NCBI GenBank assembly: GCA_903889965.1
Contig: CAISZM010000045.1
Coordinates: forward strand, 1-64,000
Origin: an uncultured Elusimicrobia bacterium
GTDB taxonomy: Bacteria; Elusimicrobiota; Elusimicrobia; Elusimicrobiales; UBA9959
Direction: 5' to 3'
Length of the DNA: 64,000 bases
Shown: positions 44,001 to 51,516 of the stretch, piece by piece
Numbering within the stretch: the stretch's first letter is position 1
Layout: each line of letters starts with the position of its first letter
Position numbers and translations under genes: made by a program
The notes under the pieces: generated by a model
Databases searched by the model: none
What the model saw: the letters and a program-made list of their open reading frames with translations, nothing else
Told to the model about the DNA's origin: nothing

Positions 44001-44584
44001 AAGCCGGCCCTTACGAACTCAAGGACGGCTTCGGGATGGTTATGCGATGCCGCGGAGTACGGCGGGGTTTCGTTCGCCCCGTTCGACGCGTTCATGTCGG
44101 CGCCCTTGGCAAGGAGCTCCTTTATAACCTCCAGATGCCCGCCCGTGGCCGCCTTGTGCAGCGGGGCGTCGCCTGACGAGTTCCGGGAGCAGGCGTCGGC
44201 GCCCCGCGACAGCAGCTCGCGTACGGCGTCGAGATGGCCATTTTCCGAGGCGCGGTGCAGCGGCGTCGCGCCGGCAACGTCGGTTGCGCCCGCCTCGGCC
44301 TTCATATCGAGCAGCAGTTTTATAACCTCGAGGTTCCCGCGCATGGCGGCTATATGCAGCGGGGTTTCCCCCGCCGAGTTCTTCTGGCTGACGCTCGCGC
44401 CCTTCTCTAAAAGTTCTTTTGCAACTTCCGTAGTCCGGTTATACCCCGCAAAATGGAGGGCAGTGTTACCGAGCGGGCCCCTTGCCGTTATATCGGCGCC
44501 GTTCGCCAGAGCTTCCTGCACTTTGCCAAGAAGCCCCTCTTTCGCGGAGTTCAACAAAAGCTGGTTCAGTTCCTGCTTATCCAT
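41015..44584 (-). CDS. Very large ankyrin-repeat protein
   Basis: 1189 aa, no signal peptide or membrane helix. It consists of about 35 tandem 33-residue ankyrin repeats (typical unit NEGxTPLHxAAxxGxxEVVKELLKAGADVNA). Degenerate or interrupted units sit near residues 760-800, 890-1000 and 1060-1100, which divide the solenoid into segments. There are no enzymatic domains. It probably acts as an intracellular or translocated protein-binding scaffold. Ankyrin proteins of this size are common in host-associated bacteria but also occur in free-living ones. It is preceded by a 127-aa ankyrin gene and, before that, two genes carrying a shared unknown domain. Confidence 0.93.
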   Translation of the reverse strand: MDKQELNQLLLNSAKEGLLGKVQEALANGADITARGPLGNTALHFAGYNRTTEVAKELLEKGASVSQKNSAGETPLHIAAMRGNLEVIKLLLDMKAEAGATDVAGATPLHRASENGHLDAVRELLSRGADACSRNSSGDAPLHKAATGGHLEVIKELLAKGADMNASNGANETPPYSAASHNHPEAVLEFVRAGFDINRRYKNGGTLLHFAAVSGSKEAVEVLLNAKADPNAKDSAGLTPLHLAARAQKPAIAKLLLSSGANPDTLDAENTAPLHIASENGSLEIVSELLKAKAEVNLGGKEMRTPLFYASFNGRLPVVKELLKAGADVNSRTSNGNTPLYGAVRAAHLEVCEELIRAGSNVNHVSPADQLSVLYTAALVGDLGIFTALLNGKADPNVRNQGTSTTALWAAAGGKLDFLKALIKAGADMNLPGPEGYTPLMLAAENGHLSVIKELLSAKADANARNNAGITALHKAVAFRRIDAAKELLASGADVNAKTNEGYTAYQMATELGDGEMAQELSKAGANTGAADAQGFSQLARVISFGKFDQVPGLIQAGADVNAANNEGYTVLHTACQMGDLGTIRALIAAGAKVNAKSNNGASPLEIAAGSGSVEVVKELVKSGADINSRNKTGATALHAATAQKKLEAVSELVSAGLDVNVKDDAGDTPLHAAAGNGYPDGIVRLLGCGAKADEANLNGLTPLHYACVKGDLGSVNALIDKGADKDKRTSAGEAPIDFAVRAGSSDIVLELIRRGCKYEIKSGDLRSVLSQAALRGNPRAIEIMSAVKGVGKLFEAIKGNDLSKVRDLLALGGDLDMQDPESGDTALHMAASLGSAEIAKELLSKGAGPNIKNNAGRTPLAEAVGRQDLVLIKLLIGAGAELGENKSAITYLKGAVEQRGDAEASAILVKLGVKVADDSVKKALYKRFESACSTNDTEKMLEIIASGLDPNYCGNQYTPTLPIHTIVSANRAAAADKITVLAALIKAGAQVNSKRPDNGYAPLHLAASGGCVEVVRELIRSGADANIQTNSSETPLAFAVRMSHFEAALELLKSGADLRYGKEEIINSSKYHSVANKAAAEILAKLNVNTDPNVAKSLFDAIKTKDLAKAKEALARGVDVNEESANGELALHLAIETGFNEILEELVKAGADLNAAGGSQRETPMQLAIRAKQYAAAKLLKAAGASLE

Positions 44585-44630
44585 TTTATTTCCTCCCGAG
44601 GGGACCTGTTACGGTGAAAACTCAATCGTC

Positions 44631-44674
44631 AAAACGCCGGCCCGGCAGCGGCCTTTAGCGGGCACTGCCGGGCC
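44631..44674 (-). terminator. Intercistronic hairpin (possible attenuator) between ankyrin genes
   Basis: Perfect 10-bp inverted repeat GGCCCGGCAG/CTGCCGGGCC with a 16-base loop, followed on the minus strand by a short T4. It sits in the 114-bp gap between the 127-aa and 1189-aa ankyrin genes. The T-run is weak, so partial read-through is likely. Confidence 0.5.
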
Positions 44675-44698
44675 GAGGCCAGAACTCAGGGAAGGCCC

Positions 44699-45082
44699 TT
44701 ACTTTCCCTTCAATGCCTTGATCACTTCGATATTGCTCTGCCCCATCGCCACTTCCATGACGGTCTTCCCGTCGGAATTCTTGGCGTTCAGGTCGGAGCC
44801 GGCCTTTACGAGCTCCTTTATTATCGCGATATTGTCCCTGTAGACCGCGTGCAGGAGGGCCGTCTGGCCGCAGGTGTCCTGCGCCTTGACGTCAGCCCCT
44901 TTTGCGAGGAGGGCCTTTATAGCCTCCAGCTGGTCATAATTCGCGGCCAATATAAGCGCGGTCTTGTCCATGTCGTCCGATTTTGCGTTCACGTCCGCGC
45001 CCAATTCCAGCATCTCGTTGATCTTCTCGAGGTCGCTGGACTTGGCAGCCTCAAAAAGCCCGTTTTCAAGTGCGTTACTCAT
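44699..45082 (-). CDS. Small ankyrin-repeat protein
   Basis: 127 aa made of about 3.5 ankyrin repeats (LFEAAKSSDLEKINEMLELGADVNAKSDDMDKTALILAANYDQ; QDTCGQTALLHAVYRDNIAIIKELVKAGSDLNAKN), ending in a helical VAMGQSNIEVIKALKGK cap. There is no signal peptide. Its N-terminal cap (MSNALENGLFEAAKSSDLEKI) closely parallels that of the 212-aa protein upstream (MTNNTPDIGLFEAARDGDLEKM), evidence of duplication. It is 19 bp behind that gene. Confidence 0.88.
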   Translation of the reverse strand: MSNALENGLFEAAKSSDLEKINEMLELGADVNAKSDDMDKTALILAANYDQLEAIKALLAKGADVKAQDTCGQTALLHAVYRDNIAIIKELVKAGSDLNAKNSDGKTVMEVAMGQSNIEVIKALKGK

Positions 45083-45101
45083 TTTTTTCTCCTCGACCGC
45101 T

Positions 45102-45740
45102 TTAACTTAGGTTGTACAGTGCCCCAAGGAACTCGGGGCAAAGATCCAGGTCGCGCAGGGTTACCGCGCTTATGCAGCCGAAAGGTACGAACATGGAGAG
45201 GCCTGGGCCGCTCACGCTGCCCGCAGCCAGCGTCAGCATGCTCTTCTCAAAATTTAAGCCCGCGATAACTCCCGTAAGAGGCGCCCCGGATGACAAATAC
45301 AGCGTTATCTGCGGAATGGCCACGCTTCCGGATAATTTGCGGGAACCCAGGGCCCGGCCGTATACCTCAAAGATCTTTTGGAAGCTGCCGGGCTTTAACG
45401 CCGCCAGGCGGTCCTGAGCCGGGGTGCCGGCCTTCAAGCCGGTGTCCGCGCCTGCCCGGGACAATTCCTCCGCCAGGGCCTGATGATCGCCCGACAACGC
45501 GGCGGCATACGCGGTTCCCCCACCCAGGTCGACGGCATTGAGGCCGGCGCCCCTGGAGATCAGGAACTTGACCGCCCCGGCCTGGTTATTTTCCACGGCG
45601 ATCATTAGCGCGGTCTTGTCGAAACAAGCTCCCGAGGCGGCGTTAATGTCCGCCCCGAGGTCCAGCATTTCGGCCATCTTTTCCAGATCGCCGTCCCGTG
45701 CCGCCTCGAAGAGGCCGATGTCAGGAGTATTGTTGGTCAT
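45102..45740 (-). CDS. Ankyrin repeats fused to a ~100-aa unknown domain
   Basis: 212 aa. Residues 1-~105 are three ankyrin repeats (LFEAARDGDLEKMAEMLDLGADINA...). Residues ~110-212 match the 103-aa protein upstream: LKPxxFxxIFEVYGRAL, then a beta-rich stretch TLYLSSGAPLTGVIAGLNFEKSMLTLAAG, VPFGCISAVTLRDLDLCPEFLGAL. The strand pattern (xLxxGxxLTGxIxxxNFExxxLxL...VPFxxIxAV) suggests an Sm/SH3-like barrel; this is inference. It starts 3 bases after the preceding stop, so it is co-translated with the stand-alone version of the domain. Confidence 0.82.
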   Translation of the reverse strand: MTNNTPDIGLFEAARDGDLEKMAEMLDLGADINAASGACFDKTALMIAVENNQAGAVKFLISRGAGLNAVDLGGGTAYAAALSGDHQALAEELSRAGADTGLKAGTPAQDRLAALKPGSFQKIFEVYGRALGSRKLSGSVAIPQITLYLSSGAPLTGVIAGLNFEKSMLTLAAGSVSGPGLSMFVPFGCISAVTLRDLDLCPEFLGALYNLS

Positions 45741-45742
45741 TT

Positions 45743-46054
45743 TTAAGGGATATTTCCGAGCGCCGCTGAAAACTCCGGGCAGAGGTCCAAGCCGGAAAAA
45801 CCAATGGCGATTATGGCGTCGAAAGGTATGACGCTTGCTAAACTGTGCCGCCCCTCATCGCTGCCCAGAACCATCACCAGGCGCATCTCAAAGTTAACGT
45901 TTGAAATGGCCCCCGTAATGCCTGCGCCGTTCGCGAGGAGGAATGTCAGCAAAGGCAGCTTGAGCCCGGGGTTGGCCGCATGTTTTTTCCGCACCTGGCA
46001 ATACGCTTCAAAGACCCGGACGAAATCTTTAGGCTTCAGATCTGCTGTTGTCAT
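45743..46054 (-). CDS. Stand-alone copy of the unknown ~100-aa domain
   Basis: 103 aa. It aligns over its length with residues ~110-212 of the downstream ankyrin fusion: LKPKDFVRVFEAYCQ, LLTFLLANGAGITGAISNVNFEMRLVMVLG, VIPFDAIIAIGFSGLDLCPEFSAALGNIP. DLCPEFxxALxN is identical in character in both. There is no signal peptide, so it is likely cytoplasmic. It heads the ankyrin operon and has a symmetric -10 at 46137-46144 upstream. The family is not recognised. Confidence 0.75.
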   Translation of the reverse strand: MTTADLKPKDFVRVFEAYCQVRKKHAANPGLKLPLLTFLLANGAGITGAISNVNFEMRLVMVLGSDEGRHSLASVIPFDAIIAIGFSGLDLCPEFSAALGNIP

Positions 46055-46136
46055 AGGGCGCCCCGGGCATTGCTCGAAATCGTCTTACTCTTTAAATTAC
46101 GACCCCGCACGGAAAATAAATAGTACTAAAAATAAC

Positions 46137-46144
46137 ATTATAAT
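46137..46144. promoter_or_regulatory. Symmetric divergent -10 element (ATTATAAT)
   Basis: The palindromic octamer gives TATAAT on both strands, between the ankyrin operon (minus, start 46054) and the GT2 gene (plus, start 46447). On the plus strand it would open a leader of nearly 300 bases. Confidence 0.55.
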
Positions 46145-46150
46145 CCTAGC

Positions 46151-46440
46151 GCAGAACGCCCTCTTTGACACGACGCTGAAACCGGCCTGGCTGCCGCCCA
46201 GTCCCGCCTGCAGCCAGGACCCCCGGGCGGGGGTTTGCCGTGCCGGTATTCGAAAGTGTAGAATTAATCCGGATCCTGCATTTTGAAGCAACTTCCATGG
46301 AGTTAGATAAAGCGAACATGTATTTGCAGGATCCCCCGCAGCAACGGGTCGAGCACCAGGCGCCATGCGGGGTAAGTTTCAGCTAAAACTTACCGGCTTA
46401 ACAGCCGGCAAGGACCCCTCCGCCCTCGTGTGCGGTTAAA
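46151..46440 (+). promoter_or_regulatory. Long structured leader upstream of the GT2 gene
   Basis: The ~390-bp gap before the GT2 gene contains no credible protein but a dense series of inverted repeats on the plus strand. These are CCTGGCTGC/GCAGCCAGG near 46191-46224, the 10-bp pair GGATCCTGCA/TGCAGGATCC (46271-46280, 46325-46334) enclosing AACTTC-CAT-GGAGTT, then GGTAAGTTT/AAACTTACC (about 46376-46400) and CCGGCT-TAAC-AGCCGG right after it. AAAGGAA follows before ATG 46447. The region could be a regulatory leader RNA; no known riboswitch consensus was matched. Confidence 0.4.
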
Positions 46441-46446
46441 GGAACT

Positions 46447-47682
46447 ATGTTCAAAGCCATTCCGGTCGCCATATCCAACCTGCCTCAGGTTTTATTGTTC
46501 CTCGCGGGTATATTTTACCTGCTGCTCAGCCTGAGGGGTTTCTGGACCGGACGAAAGCCCTCCCGCACAGCACCTTGCCGCCGCTTCGCCCTGCTTATGC
46601 CGGCCTACAACGAGGAAGCGGTGATAGGCTTCGCCGTAGAAAGCCTGACCAAGCTTAAATACCCGCGTGAACTATTCAAGATCTTCGTGGTGGCCGACCA
46701 TTGTACCGACGACACGAAAAGCATAGCCGCCGCGGCCGGCGCCACGGTACTGGACCATTCCGGCCCCGGCCTTAAGGCCGGCAAGGGAAGGGCCCTGAAA
46801 TGGGCAGTCGCGCAGATACTGGAGGCCGGCGGCTTTGACGCCTTCTGCTACTTCGACGCCGACTCGCTGGCGCACCCTGATTTCCTCGAAGCGGCAAACA
46901 ATCACCTGGCCGAAGGCGTGCAGGCCCTGCAGGGCCGCCAGCTGGCAAAGAACACGAACAACCTGCTGACCAGGATCCTGGCCTCCGGCCACGTCGTTTC
47001 CAACAGGTTCTTCCAGCTGCCTAAACAGGCCCTCGGCCTTTCCGCCACGCTGCACGGCAAAGGGATGTGTTTCACGGCCCTGATCGCCCGGCACTTCCCC
47101 TGGGACGAAACCTGCCTGACGGAAGACATAGAGATGCAGATGCGCCTGATACGGCACGGCGTCCGCATAGGCTGGGCGCGGGACGCGGTGGTGTACGACG
47201 AGGAACCGGAAACGATCCGCCAATATGTGCGCCGCAATATACGCTGGACCAGCGGCTCGCTCGATACCACCCGGAGGCACCTGTGGGCGCTTTGCTCCCG
47301 CGCGTTCCGCCTCGGCGACCTTAAAGCCATGGAGGCCGCCATTTACTGCGCGCAGACCTACCGCCTGGCTATAATTCCCCTGCTGGCCGCGGTTATCTGG
47401 CTGACCCGGGATTCCTTCAATCTTTTTATCTGGCTCTATTACCGGATGCCGGGAGACACCTACCTTATGAAGGCCCTCGTGATGCTGCCGCTGTCATTAT
47501 ATCCGGCCGCGGCCATCCTGATGGAACGCGCAAGCCCGGACCTCATGTTCGCCTACCTGCTCCAGCCTCTGCTGGGAGTATTCAGGGTTCCGGTCTTCAT
47601 CGGCGGGATATTCAGGGGAAGGGAATTCTGGGGCCGGACGGAGCATACCAGCCGCGTAGCCATAGCCGACCTGGTGGACTAA
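46447..47682 (+). CDS. Family 2 glycosyltransferase (processive type), membrane-bound
   Basis: 411 aa. There is one N-terminal helix (LPQVLLFLAGIFYLLLSL), then a GT-A domain with LLMPAYNEEAVIGFAVESL, VVADHCTDD, the DxD motif at Asp137/Asp139 (YFDADS), Thr-Glu-Asp at 225-227 and an RxxRW motif (RNIRW, 263-267). Three or four C-terminal hydrophobic helices follow. This is the layout of processive beta-glycosyltransferases (cellulose/hyaluronan/poly-GlcNAc-like) acting at the inner membrane on UDP-sugars. No PilZ or export partner gene is adjacent, so the polymer or glycolipid product is unknown. AAAGGAA precedes ATG 46447. Confidence 0.9.
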   Translation: MFKAIPVAISNLPQVLLFLAGIFYLLLSLRGFWTGRKPSRTAPCRRFALLMPAYNEEAVIGFAVESLTKLKYPRELFKIFVVADHCTDDTKSIAAAAGATVLDHSGPGLKAGKGRALKWAVAQILEAGGFDAFCYFDADSLAHPDFLEAANNHLAEGVQALQGRQLAKNTNNLLTRILASGHVVSNRFFQLPKQALGLSATLHGKGMCFTALIARHFPWDETCLTEDIEMQMRLIRHGVRIGWARDAVVYDEEPETIRQYVRRNIRWTSGSLDTTRRHLWALCSRAFRLGDLKAMEAAIYCAQTYRLAIIPLLAAVIWLTRDSFNLFIWLYYRMPGDTYLMKALVMLPLSLYPAAAILMERASPDLMFAYLLQPLLGVFRVPVFIGGIFRGREFWGRTEHTSRVAIADLVD

Positions 47683-47712
47683 CCGGGTCCTCACCTCAAA
47701 AAAAGATACAAG

Positions 47713-48831
47713 TCAGGGATATCGGTTACTGACGATCCTGCTGCCGGCTATTATATCATGCCAGGTGCGCTTGTCCTTCTCCCAGATAGCCCAGACGTAG
47801 CCCAGCAGGCCGAACAGAGAAACCAGCGAGAAGAAAGCGCGCAGGAAAGCCTTGTCGGCGGTCAGCGGGCCGCCGGAGGAAAAATCAACCGCCTTCAGTT
47901 TGAAGATCTTCATGGCCGGCGTGGCCCCGAAGCGCCAGAGGAATATCCCGCAGTACAGCGCCCAAAAAAGCATTTTCAGAGGGGCGTGCTTAGCCCCGGA
48001 ATTTTGGAGGCCGGTGTCCCAGCCGGCGGACTTGGTTTCGACACGTTCCAAAACGGGACTGGATCCTCCGTCGTCTACGGTCACTTTTTTCAGGATAATA
48101 TCCTTGGCGCCCGCCTTATCCTTTACCTCCCACCTGGCGCGGGGGCCGCAGGACTGCAGGCCGAGGGTGTTCATGATTATCAGGATTATGACCATATCGG
48201 TCAACAGGGAGCCCAAACGGCGCCAGAAACCGGCACGGTACGGGGCGGGCTGAGGCGTTCCGAAGGTCGGTGCAGCGGCGGCGGCTGTTTCTCCCGGAGA
48301 CTGCGCCCCGACCGGGGTTTCGCGCAGCACCCGGAAAACCTTTATCTTTTCCGGGATGCCCTTGAACTGGCGGTAACCTATCTCGCTCGAGGGCACTTCC
48401 TTTTTGTTCATGGACAGGTAGACGGCCTCGGTGAAGAAGACCTCGCCCGCCTCGGCTATGCTTTCAAGGCGCGAGGTTATGTTGACCGCGTCGCCGTAAA
48501 TATCCCCGTCTACATCCACAGATACTTCGCCCGCGTTGATGGCGATGCGTATCTCTATCTTTTCTTCCTGCGGCTTGTCGGAGTTGTGCGCTTTCAGGAC
48601 GTCCTGTATCTCCACGCCGCAGATCACCGCGTCGGTAGGACTGTTAAAAGCGACCAAGAACGCGTCGCCTATCGTTTTGACGAGGCGGCCGCGGAACTTT
48701 TCTATCACCGGCAGCACCAGCTCGCGGTGCCTGGCAAGGAGTTCCTGGGTTTCCGCCCTTGAAAAGGCCGAGGTCTTCGAGGTGAAGCCCTTGATATCCG
48801 TGAGCATTATAGTGATGTGCCTGGTTTCCAT
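47713..48831 (-). CDS. Class III nucleotidyl cyclase fused to an RDD membrane domain
   Basis: 372 aa. Residues ~1-170 are a class III adenylate/guanylate cyclase catalytic domain with metal-binding Asp12 (MLTDIKGFT) and Asp56 (TIGDAF), Lys52, and the transition-state pair in YGDAVNITSRLES (Asn117, Arg121). Residues ~197-372 are an RDD domain with three hydrophobic segments (FWRRLGSLLTDMVIILIIM; ATPAMKIFKLKAV; DKRTWHDIIAGSRIV). A Pro/Ala linker joins the two. The cyclase is N-terminal and cytoplasmic with the membrane part after it, an uncommon order. It probably makes cAMP from ATP, but the specificity residues are not decisive. It lies 43 bp downstream of the LuxC-PaaK gene. Confidence 0.88.
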   Translation of the reverse strand: METRHITIMLTDIKGFTSKTSAFSRAETQELLARHRELVLPVIEKFRGRLVKTIGDAFLVAFNSPTDAVICGVEIQDVLKAHNSDKPQEEKIEIRIAINAGEVSVDVDGDIYGDAVNITSRLESIAEAGEVFFTEAVYLSMNKKEVPSSEIGYRQFKGIPEKIKVFRVLRETPVGAQSPGETAAAAAPTFGTPQPAPYRAGFWRRLGSLLTDMVIILIIMNTLGLQSCGPRARWEVKDKAGAKDIILKKVTVDDGGSSPVLERVETKSAGWDTGLQNSGAKHAPLKMLFWALYCGIFLWRFGATPAMKIFKLKAVDFSSGGPLTADKAFLRAFFSLVSLFGLLGYVWAIWEKDKRTWHDIIAGSRIVSNRYP

Positions 48832-48873
48832 TTGTCCTCAGCTTTCCAGCGGGCCGCGCGGCCCCATGCCCCG

Positions 48874-51516
48874 CTAAACCTTGATCCTTTTATCTATGAC
48901 CCTGCGGATCTTGCCTGTGCGCTGGATTCTCTCTATGGAGTTCGGCTTCAGCACCTCTATCTCCGGCTTGTCCAGCCACTTCATCCGCACGCTCTCATGC
49001 AGGTCCGCGCAGTGCCCCTCGATCTCGCCCCATAACAGCTCCGCCAGCTCCCCGGCTTTAGCCAGCGCCCCGGTCGTTTTCACCTCGACGCGTATCTTCA
49101 GCATATCCCGGTGGCCTTTCTTATCTATAACGACCTGGAAATTAAAACCGAGATCCGGCACCTTACCCAGCGCGTTCTGGATGTCGTTCACGAACAAATG
49201 CGCGCCTCCTACGTGGATCCTGTCGTCGCAGCGCCCGAGTATCTCGAACAGCGGCTCCTTCCTGCCGCAGCCGCAGGGCTTCATCAGCCACCGCCCCAGG
49301 TCACCAACCCTGTAACGGATGATCGGCATATGCTTCTTGGAGAGCCCGGTAACCACCAGTTCGCCGACTTGTCCCTTCCCCACCGGCGCCATGGTATCCT
49401 GGTCTACGAATTCTATGAACTGGCTGAAAGCGAACAGATGATGCTGCCCCTTGACGCAGGCCGGGCACTGGAACCCCACCACCCCGGCGTCCGCGGTTGC
49501 ATAGCCCGCCGAGCGGACATCCGCGCCCGGGAAAACGCCTTTAAGGAATTTCACCATTTCGGAGCCCACATACTCCCCGCCGTAAAAGATCTTCTTCACG
49601 TGAAGTTCGTACTTGCCCTTGTTCGCCTTCACGAACTCGGCCAGCTTCACGAGAAAGGACGGCAGCCCTATGACCGCCGTAACCTTAAAATCTTCGAGGT
49701 ACCCGGCGATATTTTCGAGAGGGAGGTTGCTTCCCACCGGAACCGAGATAGCCTTGGTATAGGAGATGGCTTTCTCCACGGACAGCCAGCTGGACCAGAG
49801 GTTCCCGGCTATAAAAAGGTTAGCTATAACGTCCTTCTCGTCCAGGCCCGCCGCCTCCAGCGTGTAAGCCAGCACCCGGCAGGTGTGGTCATATTCGTGC
49901 TGGTCGTAAAAAACATATTTTGGCTGGCCCGTGGAGCCGCCGCTCGCGAAGAAGATGCCGCGCTGAACCTTGGAGGTCAGCAGGTCCGCGCTGTCCGGAG
50001 GGGTATTCTCCAGTACGTGGTGTTTTTCCAGAAAAGGCACCGTCTGGAAATCCGCTATGGTAATTATCCTCGGCACGTCCTTAAAATGCCGCTTGTAGAA
50101 CGGGCTGCGGGCCCGCGCGTGCTCCACCAGTTCGCTGATACGGTCCAGCTGCGAGGGCTTTTCCTCTATCGGGACCCAGTTGACAAGGGACAGCATCGGG
50201 AAGATCCCGTCGTGCGGGGAGCCGTTGGCCTCCTCCAGCATCTTCCCCAGCTTCACCACCCGCGATATCCCCGCGGGCCCCAGGGTCTCTAGCACCTTTT
50301 TGCGCTCTATCGAGCCGCCCACGCCGACCGTCTGTATGTAGCCGCGCAGGGGCATCAGCAGCGCCTTTACCTGCTCAAGAGTTTCCACGGTCTTCACGTA
50401 CAACACCCGGTTCAGAGGCGAAACGCGGTACACCGGGTCCTTCTCGTAAATGACGGTCCAGTGCGTGGAGGGGGCCGAGCTTTCATATGACGCGTTGCCG
50501 AGCGCCGCGTCCACGCGCGCGAGCTCCCTGGCCCTGGTTATCTCCACCTGTTCGTCCGGAGAAAGGCGGCCCTGCGGCAGTTCTTCCGCGAGTTCGGCAA
50601 AATGTTTTTTCGCCGCCTTAAGGAAATCGGCCGCAAGCGCCTTGTGTTTCCCCGCCGGCGCGATAAGGTAAAGAGTGTGCAGCGAGGAGCAGGCCGCCTG
50701 GTCCCAGAGCGAGGCGTCCAAAGCGGCCCTGCGGGCCACGGCGTCAATGCCCTCGTATTCTATGCAGCTTTCAAAAACTACGCCGACGCTGGTCTTCGGG
50801 CCGAAGCCCTCCACGCGCACGTCTATGGGAGCTATCTTCCTGTAGGCCTGCACCGCGTCGTAGCCTCCCCACACGAAAACCGCGTTGACGTTCTTCACCG
50901 CGGCTTCTTCCAGTTCCTGCCTGCCCCCCTTCCAGCTTACCACAGCGGCCGACCCGGCAAGCGCGCCGCGCTCATCGACCTCTTTCAGCGCGTCCATGAA
51001 AAGATTTATAAAGTTGGAGCCCGATGAGGACAGCTTGACGATATTCACGTTCTTTGTGAGGAACCCTATTACCAGCGAGTCCAGTATACCCAGGAACACG
51101 TTTCCGGCGCCCACGTGCAGCACCACGCCCCTGGGCAGCGCGCGCACCAACCCGTCGTATCCGCGGCGCTCGACCGGGGCCTCGAGCGCGTAGGGAAGGA
51201 ACAGCTCCATGTTCATGCGCTTCATCAGGGTCTTTCTGTCGAGGATCTCAGGCACGATATCCAGGCTCTTTTCTATGACCGGTCCGGAAAAAGTTATGTG
51301 CCGCTTAAGATGCTCCAGCGCCGCATGACGATATTTTCCGCCCTTCTCAAAAAGCGCGCCGGCCCTGGACAGCGTTTCGGCAATGTAATCGCGGGGGACC
51401 CCGCGCATCAGCGCGCTGGCCTCCTGCGCCCTCCGGCCGACCTCTTCAATTTCAGCCGGGGTCCACGAGGTCTTATCCAGACTTTCCCCGAAAAGATAGG
51501 TATTATGTATTTTCAT
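48874..51516 (-). CDS. LuxC-like acyl reductase fused to PaaK-like adenylate-forming enzyme
   Basis: 880 aa. Residues ~1-450 are an acyl-CoA/acyl-protein reductase of the LuxC family (aldehyde-dehydrogenase fold): NAD(P) loop HVGAGNVF (134-141), VKLSSSGSNF, and catalytic Cys276 in WDQAACSSLHTLYL. Residues ~455-880 are a phenylacetate-CoA ligase/PaaK-like domain: FFASGGSTGQPKYVFYD (524-537), GSNLPLENIAGYLEDFKVTAVIGLPSFL, YATADAGVVGFQCP, CGCGRKEPLFEILGRCDDRIHVGGAHLFVNDIQNAL. Together they could activate a carboxylic acid (AMP, then thioester) and reduce it to an aldehyde. The start overlaps the luxE-like stop (ATGA). The substrate is unknown. Confidence 0.92.
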   Translation of the reverse strand: MKIHNTYLFGESLDKTSWTPAEIEEVGRRAQEASALMRGVPRDYIAETLSRAGALFEKGGKYRHAALEHLKRHITFSGPVIEKSLDIVPEILDRKTLMKRMNMELFLPYALEAPVERRGYDGLVRALPRGVVLHVGAGNVFLGILDSLVIGFLTKNVNIVKLSSSGSNFINLFMDALKEVDERGALAGSAAVVSWKGGRQELEEAAVKNVNAVFVWGGYDAVQAYRKIAPIDVRVEGFGPKTSVGVVFESCIEYEGIDAVARRAALDASLWDQAACSSLHTLYLIAPAGKHKALAADFLKAAKKHFAELAEELPQGRLSPDEQVEITRARELARVDAALGNASYESSAPSTHWTVIYEKDPVYRVSPLNRVLYVKTVETLEQVKALLMPLRGYIQTVGVGGSIERKKVLETLGPAGISRVVKLGKMLEEANGSPHDGIFPMLSLVNWVPIEEKPSQLDRISELVEHARARSPFYKRHFKDVPRIITIADFQTVPFLEKHHVLENTPPDSADLLTSKVQRGIFFASGGSTGQPKYVFYDQHEYDHTCRVLAYTLEAAGLDEKDVIANLFIAGNLWSSWLSVEKAISYTKAISVPVGSNLPLENIAGYLEDFKVTAVIGLPSFLVKLAEFVKANKGKYELHVKKIFYGGEYVGSEMVKFLKGVFPGADVRSAGYATADAGVVGFQCPACVKGQHHLFAFSQFIEFVDQDTMAPVGKGQVGELVVTGLSKKHMPIIRYRVGDLGRWLMKPCGCGRKEPLFEILGRCDDRIHVGGAHLFVNDIQNALGKVPDLGFNFQVVIDKKGHRDMLKIRVEVKTTGALAKAGELAELLWGEIEGHCADLHESVRMKWLDKPEIEVLKPNSIERIQRTGKIRRVIDKRIKV

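Noticed and set aside
46376-46440. Integron attC-like or group II intron-like ends near the GT2 leader
   Set aside because: A partial RYYYAAC-type core (GCTTAAC) is seen, but no matching GTTRRRY at the right spacing, and there is no integrase, cassette or intron-encoded protein.
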